DNA of 64,000 bases, taken from the NCBI GenBank assembly GCA_963383645.1, contig OY726567.1:63395234-63459233 (forward strand). The letters are read 5' to 3'. This DNA is from Muscardinus avellanarius. Lineage: Eukaryota; Chordata; Mammalia; Rodentia; Gliridae. This document shows positions 10,158-21,090 of this stretch, piece after piece; position 1 is the first letter of the stretch, and each line of letters begins with the position of its first letter. The position numbers and the translations under genes are program-made. The notes under the pieces are model-generated. The model was given only the letters and a program-made list of their open reading frames with translations. It was not told the DNA's origin and made no database searches.

Positions 10158-10337
10158 GTACTGGGTTCCTGGAAGCCCTTCTACCTCCGGGCTACACTCC
10201 CAGACCTATTTTTACATTTTTATTTGGAAACAGGGTCTCCTAAGCCAGCGCACGCGGCTGGCTTCGAACCTGCGCGATCCTCCTGTCTCTGCCTCCCAAG
10301 TGCGGGGATTACAAGTGTACGCCACCACGCCCGGCTT
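10121..10337 (-). repeat. B1-dID SINE, CTTCCAGGAACC tail type
   Basis: Long T run, GTGTGGTACTGGGTTCCTGG, GCCAGCGCACGCGGCTGGCT and a head ending GCCACCACGCCCGGC. Confidence 0.9.
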
Positions 10338-10429
10338 GTTCCCAATTTTAATAGAAAAACATTTTACTTAAAGTTTGATGTTAGTTTTGCTTTTTCATAA
10401 ATGCCTTTTATCAGTTTAAGATTGTCTGT

Positions 10430-10684
10430 CTGCCTGCTTGCCTGCCTGCCTCCCTTCCTTCCTTTCTTCTTTCTCCCTCCCAGTGGTACTTGGGATTGAA
10501 CCCAGGGGTCTTCTACCTCTGAGCTATACCCCAAGATCTGTTTTATTTTATTTTATTTTATTTTATTTTTTATTTTGAAACATGGTCTTGCTAAATATTA
10601 ACTCATGTTGGCCTCAAACCTGTGGTTCTCCTGTCTCAGGCTTCCAAGTACTAGGATTATGGGTGTGTGCCACCATGCCCAGTT
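10430..10684 (-). repeat. (TGCC)n(CCTT)n and B1-dID SINE
   Basis: Short tetranucleotide runs at 10430-10465, then a reverse SINE with GGTACTTGGGATTGAACCCA and an extended TTTTA run. Confidence 0.85.
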
Positions 10685-11262
10685 GAGTAAGTTCTCTTCT
10701 ACTCTTAATAATGAGTAGCTATGAGATTTTGTCACATAATTTTTCTGTATCTACTAAGATGAACATACGCATTTTATTCTTTGTTGTATTATAGTGTCAT
10801 ACTAATTGCTTTTCGTATGGTAAACCTGAGATTCTTGACATAAACCCTCTGAGTCATTGTCTATAATTATTTATATATTATTCCTGATTTGTTTTGCTGA
10901 TATATTAACTTTTTCACCTGTGCTTATGAAGAATACTGGTGTGTAGTTTTCTTTTTCTGCAGTGCTGTTTTGGTACCTAGGTTATATCTTGGTAATACTG
11001 GCTTCATAGAGTAAAACTACTTGGACCTTCCCTTTCTTTGTGGGATGATCTTTAATTAATAGTCCAATTTCTTTGGTTCTAATATAACCATTAAAATTTT
11101 CTTTTAGCTCTTCTATCATTGCTCTTTAAACAAATACCAATCCAGTGGGCAAATACTTAGATTTTTTTTATGTAGAGATATATTTATCTGTAGCATAAAT
11201 TGTTCATGAAATTCCCTTATAAGCCTGCTGATTCTGTAGGATCAGCATTAATGTCATATCTT

Positions 11263-11278
11263 TTCTTTCTTCCTTTCT

Positions 11279-11322
<44 letters not shown>

Positions 11323-11392
11323 TATTACAGTGCTGAGGATCAAAGCAAAGACCTTGCATATGCTAGGCAAGAATTCTACCACTGATCTAGGT
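11263..11392 (-). repeat. (TTTC)n and ID element
   Basis: TTTC repeat at 11263-11322, followed by a reverse ID element (AGTGCTGAGGATCAAAGCAA ... ACCACTGATCT). Confidence 0.8.
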
Positions 11393-11715
11393 AATTTGTG
11401 TTTTCTTTTTTCTTGGTCAATTAGTCATGTATTAGTTTTGTTGATTTTTTTTGAATAATCTTTTGGTTTACTGGTTTTATTATTTTTAAATTTTTTTTCA
11501 GTTTTCTCTTTCATTGATTTCCACTTTTGTCGTTATTATTTCTTCATTCTTTTTGGTTTAGGTTTATCTTGTTCTTTTTCAAGCTTCTCAGATTGTAAAG
11601 CTAGAAAAGTGATTTGAGATTTTAGGTGTGCAGATTTATAATTGTCCTGTCTTCCTCATAATATACTTTTATGAGACTGACGCGCTCCCTACTGCACTCA
11701 GGAACCTACATAATA

Positions 11716-11935
11716 TACTTTTTTTTGTGTGTGTGGTGCCGGGGATGGAACCCAGAGGCTTTCTACCTCCGGGCTTTACTCCCAGACCTATTTTGTATTT
11801 TATGTGGAAACAGGGTCTCACTAAGTTGCTGAGAGCCTCACTAAGTAGCTGAGGCTGGCTTCGAACCTGCGCAATCCTCCTGTCACAGCCTTCTAAGTGC
11901 GGGGATTATAAGCATGAGCCACCACACCCAGCCAT
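11716..11935 (-). repeat. B1-dID SINE, GGCTTTCTACC tail type
   Basis: GTGGTGCCGGGGATGGAACC, AGAGGCTTTCTACCTCCGGG and a head ending CCACCACACCCAGCC. Confidence 0.9.
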
Positions 11936-12044
11936 AATATACTTTTACCCACTAATTTTTTTTTTCATAATATACTTTTATATCATTATTGTCAACCAGG
12001 GAAACTCAGCTAAGCCTTAATATCCAGGTTTGGTTTGTTTGTTT

Positions 12045-12243
12045 GTTTTTTTGTGTGTGTGGTACTGGGGTTCCTGGAAGCCCTTCTACCTCCAGGCAAC
12101 GCTCCCAGACCTATTTTTATACTTTTTTTAAAATTTGGAAACAGGGTCTCTTAAGCCAGCTTGGCTGGCTTTGAACCTGCGTGATCCTCCAGTCTCCGCC
12201 TGCCAAGCGCGGGGATTACAAGCGTGCGCCACCACGCCCGGCA
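12045..12243 (-). repeat. B1-dID SINE, CTTCCAGGAACC tail type
   Basis: GGTACTGGGGTTCCTGGAAG and AGCCAGCTTGGCTGGCTTTG, head ending CCACCACGCCCGGC. TATCCAG recurs on both sides as a target duplication. Confidence 0.9.
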
Positions 12244-12949
12244 ATATCCAGTTTTTATTGGTGCTTATTTAACATAGACAGGATTGACTGTCTACATGGC
12301 TGATTTTAGTTTTCAGCCCCTCCAGAAGTCCAGCTGATCGCACCTGGTGTAAGACCCCCACACACACACCATAAATCACATTATTAACATAAATAATCTG
12401 ACATGGCCCAAGCTGCCCAAGTAAGCAGTGACACTTATTATGTCTGACCATGCGGGATATTTGAAGAGATGAAGATCATCTTTAGTAACAGGGCCAGACC
12501 TCTCTTGGGTAAAGTTAATCTTTTATTATACAATGTGAAATAAGACAATCCTTCAAACTGAGTGCACCAATGGAGCAAACAAAGCTCCACTGAAGTGACA
12601 GATAGGCACAGATACTTTTTAAAGACATTCTCTCCAGATCCTTGGAATCTTCCATATGTTCTCTTTCCTAAAATTGGATCAGCCTGAGAATTTGTCTGCT
12701 CTAAGGTTGTGCTTTTTCACCTCCACCTTAACAGTCACTCCAGCTTCCAATTCCCAAAAGAAAGGCAGGCATACCTTTCACGCATTTAAAACTTTATTTC
12801 CTCATGGTATGAAATCCTCTGAGGTACCAAATAAAGGAAAAGATAGAAAAGTCGAAGTCCTTTATTTATGGTAAATGTATAGCAACACTGACAGCATTTG
12901 GACTCAGAGTAAATGTAAACTTAAAGTCAATTTGTTCTTTAATTCACAG
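12244..12949. other. Intron without recognised repeats
   Basis: This is intron 1 of the ZNF614-like gene, ending in a pyrimidine-rich acceptor (TTCTTTAATTCACAG). Short open frames here show no domain character. Confidence 0.5.
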
Positions 12950-13138
12950 GTCCTCAGCAGCAAGAAAGATCAAAGAAAAGAATAAAGAAGGGAGAAGTTT
13001 GTAGTATTAAATATTATCATAACTGGATGCCAAGATGTCTGATGATAAGAAATCCATTGCACATGTGGAAGAGATATAAAACATAGAATCAATGTTACCA
13101 CTATTTCCTGAGTATAGAAGAAAATGATTGCACCTCAG
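12950..13138 (+). CDS. ZNF614: ZNF614-like gene, first coding exon
   Basis: An acceptor (AATTCACAG, AG at 12948-12949) precedes about 174 bases of 5' UTR. The ATG is at 13124, followed by five codons MIAPQ, then a donor GTGATT at 13139. The end of this exon (GAAGAAAATG...CAG) matches the end of the third gene's exon at 61116-61249. The family, from memory, begins M-x-x-x-Q before a phase-0 intron and the KRAB box. The KRAB-A exon at 14547 opens in phase 0 with GAA, so MIAPQ joins [12 protein letters not shown] cleanly. GTGATT is a weak donor, so the ATG at 14550 remains an alternative start. Confidence 0.7.
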
Positions 13139-13302
13139 GTGATTTTTTATTTGTTATATTCTTCCTTTGTCTTCTCATGGACTTTTGGAGGCCTGAAAAA
13201 ACTAGTTCAACTAAAATAACTATAAATTGGATGATTTGGTTCTGGGAGAAATTAACTCAGAAACTGATTCAAAATCTGGGCAAAGTGGGATTAGGGATAG
13301 AT

Positions 13303-13514
13303 TTTTTTTGTGTGTAGTACTGGGGATAGAACCCAGGGGCATTGTACCTCCGAGCTATACCCCCAGCCCTATTTTTTATTCTTCATTTTGAAACGGTGTC
13401 ACTGAGTTGCAAAGGGCCTCACTAGGTAGTAGCTGAGGCTGTCTGCAAACCACCATCCTTCTGTCTCAGCCTACCAAATGCTAGGATACAAGCGTGCACT
13501 ACTACTCTTGGCTT
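13303..13514 (-). repeat. B1-dID SINE
   Basis: GTAGTACTGGGGATAGAACC with GCATTGTACCTCCGAGCTAT. The head is slightly decayed. Confidence 0.85.
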
Positions 13515-13803
13515 GGGATAGATTGTTTATAGCAATACTACTAAATGACTAATATTGGAACATAATATATGATTGTGGTAGACCCTGCAGGTTACATTAG
13601 GTGTCCTTTGCATCATATATCTCTGATAACCATCATAATCAGAGAAACACAAAAGGCTACATAATATTCATTGATTGTTAGGAGAAAGCAGACCAGTTTT
13701 TCCTCAGTGACATAGTTTTCTAAATCTTAGGAAATTTTTTTGAAGGGATTTCAGAGGTGATAAGTGGGACCATATTCTTACCTATAACCTTCTTTAACTC
13801 AGA

Positions 13804-13952
13804 TCTTTTTTTTTTTTTTTTTTTTTTTTGGTACTGGGGATTGAACCCAGGGGCATTCTACCTTTCAAGCTACACCTCCAGCCCTATTTTCTTATTCTTT
13901 ATTGTTGAAACAGGGTCTCACTAAGTTGCAGAGGGCCTCACTAAGTCGCTTT
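13804..13952 (-). repeat. B1-dID SINE, head truncated
   Basis: T run then GGTACTGGGGATTGAACCCA. It stops after CTCACTAAGTCGC. TTTAACTCAGATCTTT flanks both sides as a target duplication, so the truncation occurred at insertion. Confidence 0.9.
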
Positions 13953-14284
13953 AACTCAGATCTTTCTAATCAACTTTAATGTCTTTTGTACTTTAGGTAT
14001 ATCTTTCATATAATTTCATTCTTTCACATTTATTTAAAAACACTATCTTATAAATTCAGATTGTGGAGTCTATAATTGATTCTCATGTTGACATAGAGTC
14101 TGTGGTAATGTAGAAATGTTTTAGTTTATGCTTATGTCATTTGCATATGTTTAATATTTAGGAAAAGGCACTAAAGTGTAGGGATAGGAAGATAAGAATT
14201 TGCTTATTAAAATATATTTGAAAGGGCATATAGAAGGTTATATATTGAAAATTTTAAAAAAAGCTACCTCAAACTTCTATATTA

Positions 14285-14492
14285 AGGCCAGGCGTGGTGG
14301 CACATGCTTGTAATCCCTGCGCTTGGGAGGCGGAGACAGGAGGATCGCGCAGGTTCGAAGCCAGCCACGCTGGCTTAAGAGACCCTATTTCCAAATAAAA
14401 AAATATATAAAATAAGTCTGGGAGTGTAGCCTGGAGGTAGAAGGGCTTCGAGAAACCCCAGTACTACCAAAAACAAAAAAAAACAAAAAACT
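14285..14492 (+). repeat. B1-dID SINE, CTTC..GAAACC tail type
   Basis: Head AGGCGTGGTGGCACATGCTT, middle CCAGCCACGCTGGCTTAAGA, A-rich end. It lies 54 bp upstream of the KRAB-A exon. Confidence 0.9.
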
Positions 14493-14546
14493 TTTATATT
14501 AATATTATGAATTCACATCACATTAAACAGAACTGTGTTATTATAG

Positions 14547-14735
<189 letters not shown>

Positions 14736-14950
14736 TGATATAAGCTTTGTAGTCACTACAGTATTCTGAAGTGTTAGACTTTCAGTTGTCTTCTGGCCCC
14801 AAACAAAATAGTATAGCCTCCCCCATCCTAAAAAAGAATATTTTCTTTGCATATGAGAAATTACTTTGTCCTTCAAGTGTAATATTTTTCCACTTGATGT
14901 AATGTATCCCAGTTCAGTGTGTTTAGCCATCCATATTTTCTCATGAACAG

Positions 14951-15046
14951 GGTTTCAGGCTATCTAACCTCATGCACTTTCCAAGTTGGAGTGAGAAAAA
15001 GAACCATGCATAATAAGGGATAAAGTCCAGAATAGAGCCTATCCAG
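14951..15046 (+). pseudogene. Dead KRAB-B exon
   Basis: After an AG at 14949-14950, in the phase left by KRAB-A, 96 nt read GFQAI*PHALSKLE*EKEP and then CIIRDKVQNRAYP. This lines up with the KRAB-B pattern GYQ.SKPDALSKLE.GEEPW.. I know from the family. Two codons are now stops (TAA at 14965, TGA at about 14992). The base following is ATAAGT where GTAAGT would be expected, so the 5' splice site has lost its G. Acceptor, phase and length (a multiple of three) are all those of a real KRAB-B exon. Skipping it keeps frame. Confidence 0.85.
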
Positions 15047-15062
15047 ATAAGTGAATTTCTTA

Positions 15063-15830
15063 CTTCCTTTTGTGCTGTTACAATAAAATACTCTAGATTG
15101 GGTAATTTATAAAGAAGAGAGATGCCATTTTTCCAGTTCTAGAGGCTAGAAAGTTCAAGATCAAGGGGCCCACATTTGTCAAGGGCCTTTCTGACACATC
15201 ATCCAGGGTCAGAAGGTGGAAGAGCAAGAAAACATGCAGGGGAGACAGTAAGAATTGAATGTGCAGGCTCAAGCATCAAGCTGTTTGTTAAATGATAGTA
15301 CTAGATTGAACCAGGGGTAATCTACCACTGATCTACACCCGCAGCCCCTTTTACTTTTTTTTTTTTCAGTACTGAGGATGGAAACCGAGGGACATTCTTC
15401 CCCAGCTCGATTTTTTTCCCTTTATTTTGAAATAGGGTCTCACTGAGTTGCAGAGGGCTTCACTAAGCAGCTGAGGCTGTCCGCGAACTGTGATCCTCCT
15501 GTCTCAGCCTTTCAAATGCTGGGATTGCAAGCTTGCACCACCACACCTGGCATTACTTTTTAAATTTCGAGACAGAATCTTACTAAAAGTTGTCCAGTAT
15601 GGCCTGGAACTTGTGATACTCTTGCCTTAGCCTCTGAGATTATAGGCTGTGCTACCACACTTCTGGCTTCAGGCATTTTTTAAAATATCAGCATTAATCC
15701 ATTCATGAGGATAGAGCCCTTGTGGTCTTATTACCTCCTACAGGTTCCACCTCTTAATACTATTGCATTGGGGATTAAATTTCCAACACATGCTTCTTGG
15801 GGGAACACATTCAAACCATAGCCATTAGTG
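15063..15830 (-). mobile_element. Old MaLR-type LTR, split by SINEs
   Basis: 15063-15290 (GGGTAATTTATAAAGAAGAG) and 15670-15827 (ATTCATGAGGATAGAGCCCT) match the two halves of an MST/THE1-like ERVL-MaLR LTR in reverse as I remember it. Confidence 0.6.
15293..15668 (-). repeat. Three SINE pieces inside the MaLR LTR
   Basis: ID-like fragment (15293-15345), B1-dID (15355-15555) and a B1 monomer (15560-15665), all reverse. Confidence 0.75.
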
Positions 15831-16126
15831 AGAAGCAGCAAGGGAAGTGGCTAGCTAGTCTTTAAAGAAAAGCATCACTTCTGTGAAGCATCAGAGAATA
15901 TTTAGACAGTTCCTCCACATATTCATATATCCATTTGAAAATGCTGTTTTAGGTAATTAGTTTTAAATGTACCCCTTGTCTCCTCTTGGATTGAGTCTTC
16001 ATTTATTTCATTTTGCAACTTTATAGTAGCACCATTCAGTTGACAGCAAAGTGCCAGCCCCCACCAAATTACCTAAATGTTATTTTATACCATTCTCATA
16101 GGAGAATTGTTTCTATTCTTTCATAG

Positions 16127-17577
16127 GAATCAGGAAAATTGATGTTCACCTGCAAGAGTACTCTCGAAACCAAAGATTTCTGAAGAGCATACACCAATGT
16201 AGTGAACATAATGCATTTAGACATATTGTTGATTTGAACAAAAAGCATTTTCTTCTAATGCAAAATCATGACAAGTTTGACTTGTATGGAAGAATTTTGA
16301 AATCAAGATTAAGTTTACTTAACCAGAAGAGAAGACATGAAGTAAACATTCCTATTGAGTTTAATGGAGGTGAGAAAACCCTCCTACATAGTAAAGATGA
16401 GAAAATGTATACTGTTATTAAACTCCCTGAAAGTGAAAAATGCATGGGTACTAAATTCCAAGTCCTTAAGCATCAGAAACCCCATTCATACATTGAAGGT
16501 GAGAAAACCTTCATTAGAAAGTCTCAGCTTATTTACCGTCAGAGCATTCGTACAGGAGAGACACCTCGAAGTCATCAATGTGAAAAGTCCCCTAGAAGTG
16601 TTATCATTAAGCATCAGAAAACTCACACAGTTGATAAACCCTATATACTCAGTGAATATAGAAAAGGCCCTGCTGTTAAAAGCAGTCTTGTTATAAATCA
16701 GCAAACCCAGGCAGGAGAGAAATCTTATATTTGTGGTCAATGTGGAAAGGGCTTTATGATGAAGCGCTATCTAATTGCTCATCAGAGAACTCACAGTGGA
16801 GAGAAACCTTACATATGCAGTGAGTGTGGAAAAGGCTTCACTGTGAAGAGCAATCTCATTGTACATCAGCGAACTCATACAGGGGAGAAACCCTATATGT
16901 GTAATGAATGCGGAAAAGGGTTCACCATGAAACGCTATCTTGTTGTACATCGGCGAACTCATACTGGAGAAAAACCCTATGTTTGTGATAAATGTGGAAA
17001 AGGCTTTACTGTGAAGAGCAATCTCATTGTACATCAGCGATCTCATACTGGGGAAAAATCTTATATATGCAATGAGTGTGGAAAAGGCTTCACTGTGAAG
17101 CGTACTCTAATAATACATCAAAGAACTCATACAGGAGAGAAATCATATATATGCAACGAATGTGGAAAAGCTTTCACTACAAAGCGCACTCTTGTTATAC
17201 ACCAGCGAACTCACACAGGAGAGAAACCCTATGAATGCGGTGAGTGTGGTAAAGCCTTCAGCCAGAAGATATGCCTAATACAACACGAGAGATGTCATAC
17301 AGGAATGACTCCCTTTGTATGTGCTGAGTGTGGAAAATCCTATTCGCATAAATATGGTCTCATTACCCATCAGAGAATTCACACGGGAGAGAAGCCGTAT
17401 GAGTGCAACATATGTGGAAAAGCCTTCACCACAAAGTCAGTGCTTAATGTACATCAGAGAACTCACACTGGAGAGAGACCTTATGAGTGCAGTGACTGTG
17501 AGAAAGCCTTTTCCCATTTGTCAAACCTCGTTAAACATAGGAAAATGCACATGAGAGAAATGGGTGGATATAGTTAA
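16127..17577 (+). CDS. ZNF614: ZNF614-like gene, terminal zinc-finger exon
   Basis: The exon follows acceptor TTCTTTCATAG (AG 16125-16126) with two bases that complete a codon in phase with KRAB-A. It encodes a 118-residue spacer ([14 protein letters not shown]..., [14 protein letters not shown]) and then three degenerate fingers (16486-16725) whose cysteines or histidines are replaced. Ten intact C2H2 fingers follow (16732-17550), most joined by TGEKPY/S, and the end is MREMGGYS then TAA. Spliced MIAPQ + KRAB-A + this exon gives 530 residues. The finger cores ([32 protein letters not shown]) and the spacer resemble human ZNF614 and its neighbours from memory. The open frame reaches back to the exon start, so an internal TTG near 16234 is not the start. 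Confidence 0.92.
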
Positions 17578-17588
17578 GTTGAAAATTC

Positions 17589-17796
17589 CTTTTTTTTTTT
17601 TTTTTTTTTTGGTGGTACTGGGGTTCCTGGAAGCCCTTCTACCTCTGGGCTACACTCCCAGACCTATTTTTACATTTTTATTTGGAAACAGGGTCTCCTA
17701 AGCCAGCGCGTGCGGCTGACTTCGAACCTGCGCGATCCTCCTGTCTCTGCCTCCCAAGCGGGGGGATTACAAGCATGCACCACCACGCCCGGCTGA
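17589..17796 (-). repeat. B1-dID SINE in the 3' UTR
   Basis: Inserted 11 bases after the stop codon. The target duplication TGAAAATTCCTTTT flanks it. CTTCCAGGAACC tail type with GCCAGCGCGTGCGGCTGAC middle, a young-looking copy. Confidence 0.92.
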
Positions 17797-17995
17797 AAAT
17801 TCCTTTTAACAGAGGGTCACAGCTTTTCACTTAGAAGTGAACTTGTGGAGAACAAAACCTGTTTGTGCTGACTGAAATGTCTTCTCTCAAATCGACTTCA
17901 TTGAACATCTGTGTGTTTCTAGCAGATTGGAATGTAGTCATGGAACTGCCAGTTGTGAGATATGTGCTCTCAGATTATATAGAATTTTCCTAGGA

Positions 17996-18001
17996 AATAA
18001 A
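17996..18001 (+). terminator. Candidate polyadenylation signal of the ZNF614-like gene
   Basis: AATAAA lies 419 bases after the stop, or about 200 without the SINE. It is the first such signal after the coding end on this strand. Confidence 0.5.
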
Positions 18002-18078
18002 CCTGGTTACAGTAAATGTGATAGTGCCTTTGATGATCCTTTACCTCACATTTTCTGTTCATGAAAACATGTTGGATA

Positions 18079-18263
18079 GGCCGGGGCACGCTTGTAATCC
18101 CCGCGCTTGGGAGGCAGAGACAGGAGGATCGCGCAGGTTCGAAGCCAGCCACGCTGGCGTAAGAGACCCTGTTTCAAAAATATAAAATGGGTCTGGGAGT
18201 GTAGCCCGGAGGTAGAAGGGCTTCCAGGAACCCCAGTACCACCAAAAAAAAAAAAAAAAAAAC
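18079..18263 (+). repeat. B1-dID SINE
   Basis: GGCCGGGGCACGCTTGTAAT head shortened by a few bases. CATGTTGGATA repeats on both sides as a target duplication. Confidence 0.92.
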
Positions 18264-18317
18264 CCATGTTGGATAAACTCTGATACCTTCAATATAGAAA
18301 TGCTCTGAGCAAAAATT

Positions 18318-18416
18318 TCTTACTGTTTGAAAATGTATGGTGAGAAAACTGTGAATGCAAAGACTACAAAAACTTTCTATGAAAAGATAAGCTTAATTAC
18401 CAGGGTTCATCATAGA
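18318..18416 (+). pseudogene. Relic zinc finger in the 3' flank
   Basis: One frame reads YGEKTVNAKTTKTFYEKISL then ITRVHHR, which keeps a TGEKP-like linker and finger spacing while both cysteines are gone. The solo LTR at 18421 abuts it. Confidence 0.5.
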
Positions 18417-18420
18417 TTGT

Positions 18421-18927
18421 TGAAAGACCCCCGAGTGGTCTTTCCCTCAGAAGTGGGGACCCCGAGACCCAGAGATCAGTCCGAGACCACTGGCTGCAAA
18501 AGCACGAGGATTTTATTGCGGGACACAGGTACCTGTGGGCGACAGAGTCTGCACAGAGACTTGCGCCCCCTAGGTGAGTTTTAGGTAACTTTTATAGGGG
18601 GTAGGGGGCAGAAGCGGGGGTACAGAAGCGGAAAAGCATAGTTACAGGGATTTCATTGGTTTGAGTTAATGAGGGACTGAATGACCTTTGCTTGCCTCCG
18701 GCTTGTCTGGTCCGGCCTTGGTGGAAAGTCCCGGAGTTATCTCTTAACTGCCTTCTCTTATCAGTTAATCCGCAGGTATGCAGTTAACTACCTTAACTAC
18801 CGACCCCATCCTGTTTTGCAGGCTTACTTAATTCTGTAATTTCCCACAGTTACATTTTAACTTCCTGGTACTTGGGGGGGCCAGTAAAACATGGCGTCAC
18901 TTCGGCTAAACTGAGTTAGGTCTTTCA
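18421..18927 (-). mobile_element. Solo LTR, gammaretrovirus (class I) type
   Basis: The ends form an inverted repeat TGAAAGACC / GGTCTTTCA, and TTGT duplicates on both sides (18417-18420, 18928-18931). On the reverse strand an AATAAA (18512-18517) precedes a U5-like end CGGGGGTCTTTCA. These ends and the 4-bp duplication fit gammaretroviral ERVs. No internal sequence is present, so it arose by LTR recombination. Confidence 0.85.
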
Positions 18928-18931
18928 TTGT

Positions 18932-19560
18932 GATTTCATTGTTGACAGAAACACAGTGACCTTTAAAGTACAAAGTATTTACCCAGCAACAAAACCTCCA
19001 TGAGTGTCAGAGTTTACACAAGAATAATTTTATTATAGTACAGATGGCAAGATTTTAGTAATGTGTTCAGCCTCATCATTTCTCAGAAAATTGACTAGGC
19101 AAACTATTCTAAACATGCAACACCTTTAGCAAAATAGCAACTTGTGAAAGCGTGAAATCAAGAAAACGGTGAATATTTGAGTGCTTCTTGCCAAAAGTCT
19201 AACCTCATTACATGTTAGATAATATACTTGATATATATTTCCATATATGCTACCTTGAACCTCATTTCTAGTTTCCTTACCAATAAGGTTTTTAATTTTT
19301 GTTATTTTTTGCTTTGCTGAGAATTAAAACAGGGCCTTCAAGCATGCTAGAAAGTGCTCTACCATTGAGTTATATACTCTCCACCCCGATTCCATAATTT
19401 GAAAAGGTAGTCTGTTCTAAATCATTGGTTTTTACTATATGTAATTATGGTACAAATATATTTGATCTATGTCTTTGGCTACTAGCACAAAGCTAAAACC
19501 CTGGAATTTCAAAAGTAATGAGAATGTCCTGTTATTCATAGAAATCCTTTAAGTAGCACC
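18932..19560. other. Flank with one ID element
   Basis: A reverse ID element is at 19305-19386 (TGCTGAGAATTAAAACAGGG ... CTACCATTGAGTTATA). The rest is AT-rich and unassigned. Confidence 0.5.
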
Positions 19561-20715
19561 TAATATGTGACATGGGATCCAAATGAGGTGATAGCAGGTG
19601 TCAGCTGGTCACCATAAAGATCTAGTAACCATAGGATAGAATCCTGGAGGGGAGAGTTCTGGAGACTCAACTGAACAGTAAGATTTATAGAGCTTCTAAT
19701 TGGTGAAAATATCTGTGCTGTCAGGCTCTTATGCCCAGACTCTATGAAGACATGTCTCTAAACTCTGGGACCTTCTGCAGTTTGTTGTCGTAAGCCAGCT
19801 AGTCCAATGGGGCGCGAGTTTGCTCGCGGTCGATGGTCTCAGTAAAGGTGGGGAAGGATAGAGTGATTTTACCACAGATTCTTATCTGTAGCGGTTCTTT
19901 CCTAGGAAAATAATCCTATGATCGGCGCTTTAAAAAGAACCTGACATGGATCAATGCTTCTTGTGCAATCGAACACTTTATTTTGGACACAAGATTTTTT
20001 ATATATTCCCCTCTCCCAGTGAATTTCTAGTAAAAAGAAGTGCAAAACACCCAAGGTACAAAAGAGAAATACACATGTAAATTACCAACCCTGAACAAGA
20101 CAAAAGTAAGGCAGGGGCTATCCCAGGTCTTTGTGATTGAAATCAGTCCCATTATCTCAGGTGGATCTTGTGCTCTGGAGCCCAGCCCCCTTTGGCCTTG
20201 CAGCTGCAGAGGCTTCTATTTGGCTAAAAGTTACACCCAAAATCCCTTGAAGAATTTAGTTTTTAAGATCACTCGAAGAATCCAGTTTTTTAAAAGTTTT
20301 CTTTAACCCTTTCGGAGCTCTCATTCCTAGGGCTTAGTCCAGTGTCCTCCTTTATATATATAATGGGGGACGAAGTCTGAGATTCCAGCTTTCATATAGT
20401 TATCGTAAGGAAAATCCGTGTTCCTTTATGATGATCTAGGGAATTTCGATGAATGTCTGCTGGATTTTGTCTGCAATACTATCTGCTGTCTGAAAACTTA
20501 AACAAACTCATGACACAGTTTAGCAGGTAAACACCAAGAAATAACATGAAGTCTTTAGATTTAGTTGTCAGATATATTTCTCTAGCAGCTGAGCATTTTC
20601 CTTTTAATAATCCATATTCCTATCACTAACCTTCTGCAACTTTCTTTTCTTTTTTTTATTTTTTTTTTATTTATAAGGACACCACCTTTTAAGTACTTAT
20701 GAGAACTTAACTTTG

Positions 20716-20944
20716 TTTTTTTTTTATTTTTTTTTATTTTTTGTGGTACTGGGGGTGGAACCCAGAGGCTTTCTACCTCCGGGCTATACTCCCAGCTCTA
20801 TTTTACATTTTATTTGGAAACAGGGTCTCACTAAGTTGCTGAGAGCCTCACTAAGTTGCTGAGGCTGGCTTCGAACCGGTGCGATCCTCCTGTCTCAGCC
20901 TCCCAAGCGCGGGGATTACAAGCATGCGCCACCACGCCCGGCTT
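20716..20944 (-). repeat. B1-dID SINE, GGCTTTCTACC tail type
   Basis: GTGGTACTGGGGGTGGAACC and CCAGAGGCTTTCTACCTCCG, head ending GCCACCACGCCCGGC. It lies inside the ERV fragment. Confidence 0.9.
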
Positions 20945-21044
20945 TCTTTTCTTTTCTGATTACCCTAATTCTCTCTTTCCCATTCGGGCCAATCTCAGGA
21001 TAAGCTCTTCTTCATACAAAACACTTTCTTATTCTCACCATATT

Positions 21045-21045
21045 T

Positions 21046-21089
<44 letters not shown>

Positions 21090-21090
21090 T
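21045..21090. repeat. (TTTC)n microsatellite
   Basis: About 11 TTTC units inside the ERV fragment. Confidence 0.95.

Larger units (their letters stand above)
9390..11640 (-). mobile_element. Ancient L1 ORF2 region, interrupted by SINEs
   Basis: Reverse L1 text runs through 9390-10110, 10340-10430 and 10690-11640. Examples are TTGGCCATTTCTTTTTCTTG, AGTCTGGATATAAGCCCTTC and the RT-domain antisense ACTGGCTTCATAGAGTAAAA. It is heavily decayed and no reading frame survives. Confidence 0.65.

Noticed and set aside
18327..18584. 85-residue frame bridging the relic finger and LTR
   Set aside because: It crosses the LTR insertion point; the first third is a decayed finger and the rest is LTR.
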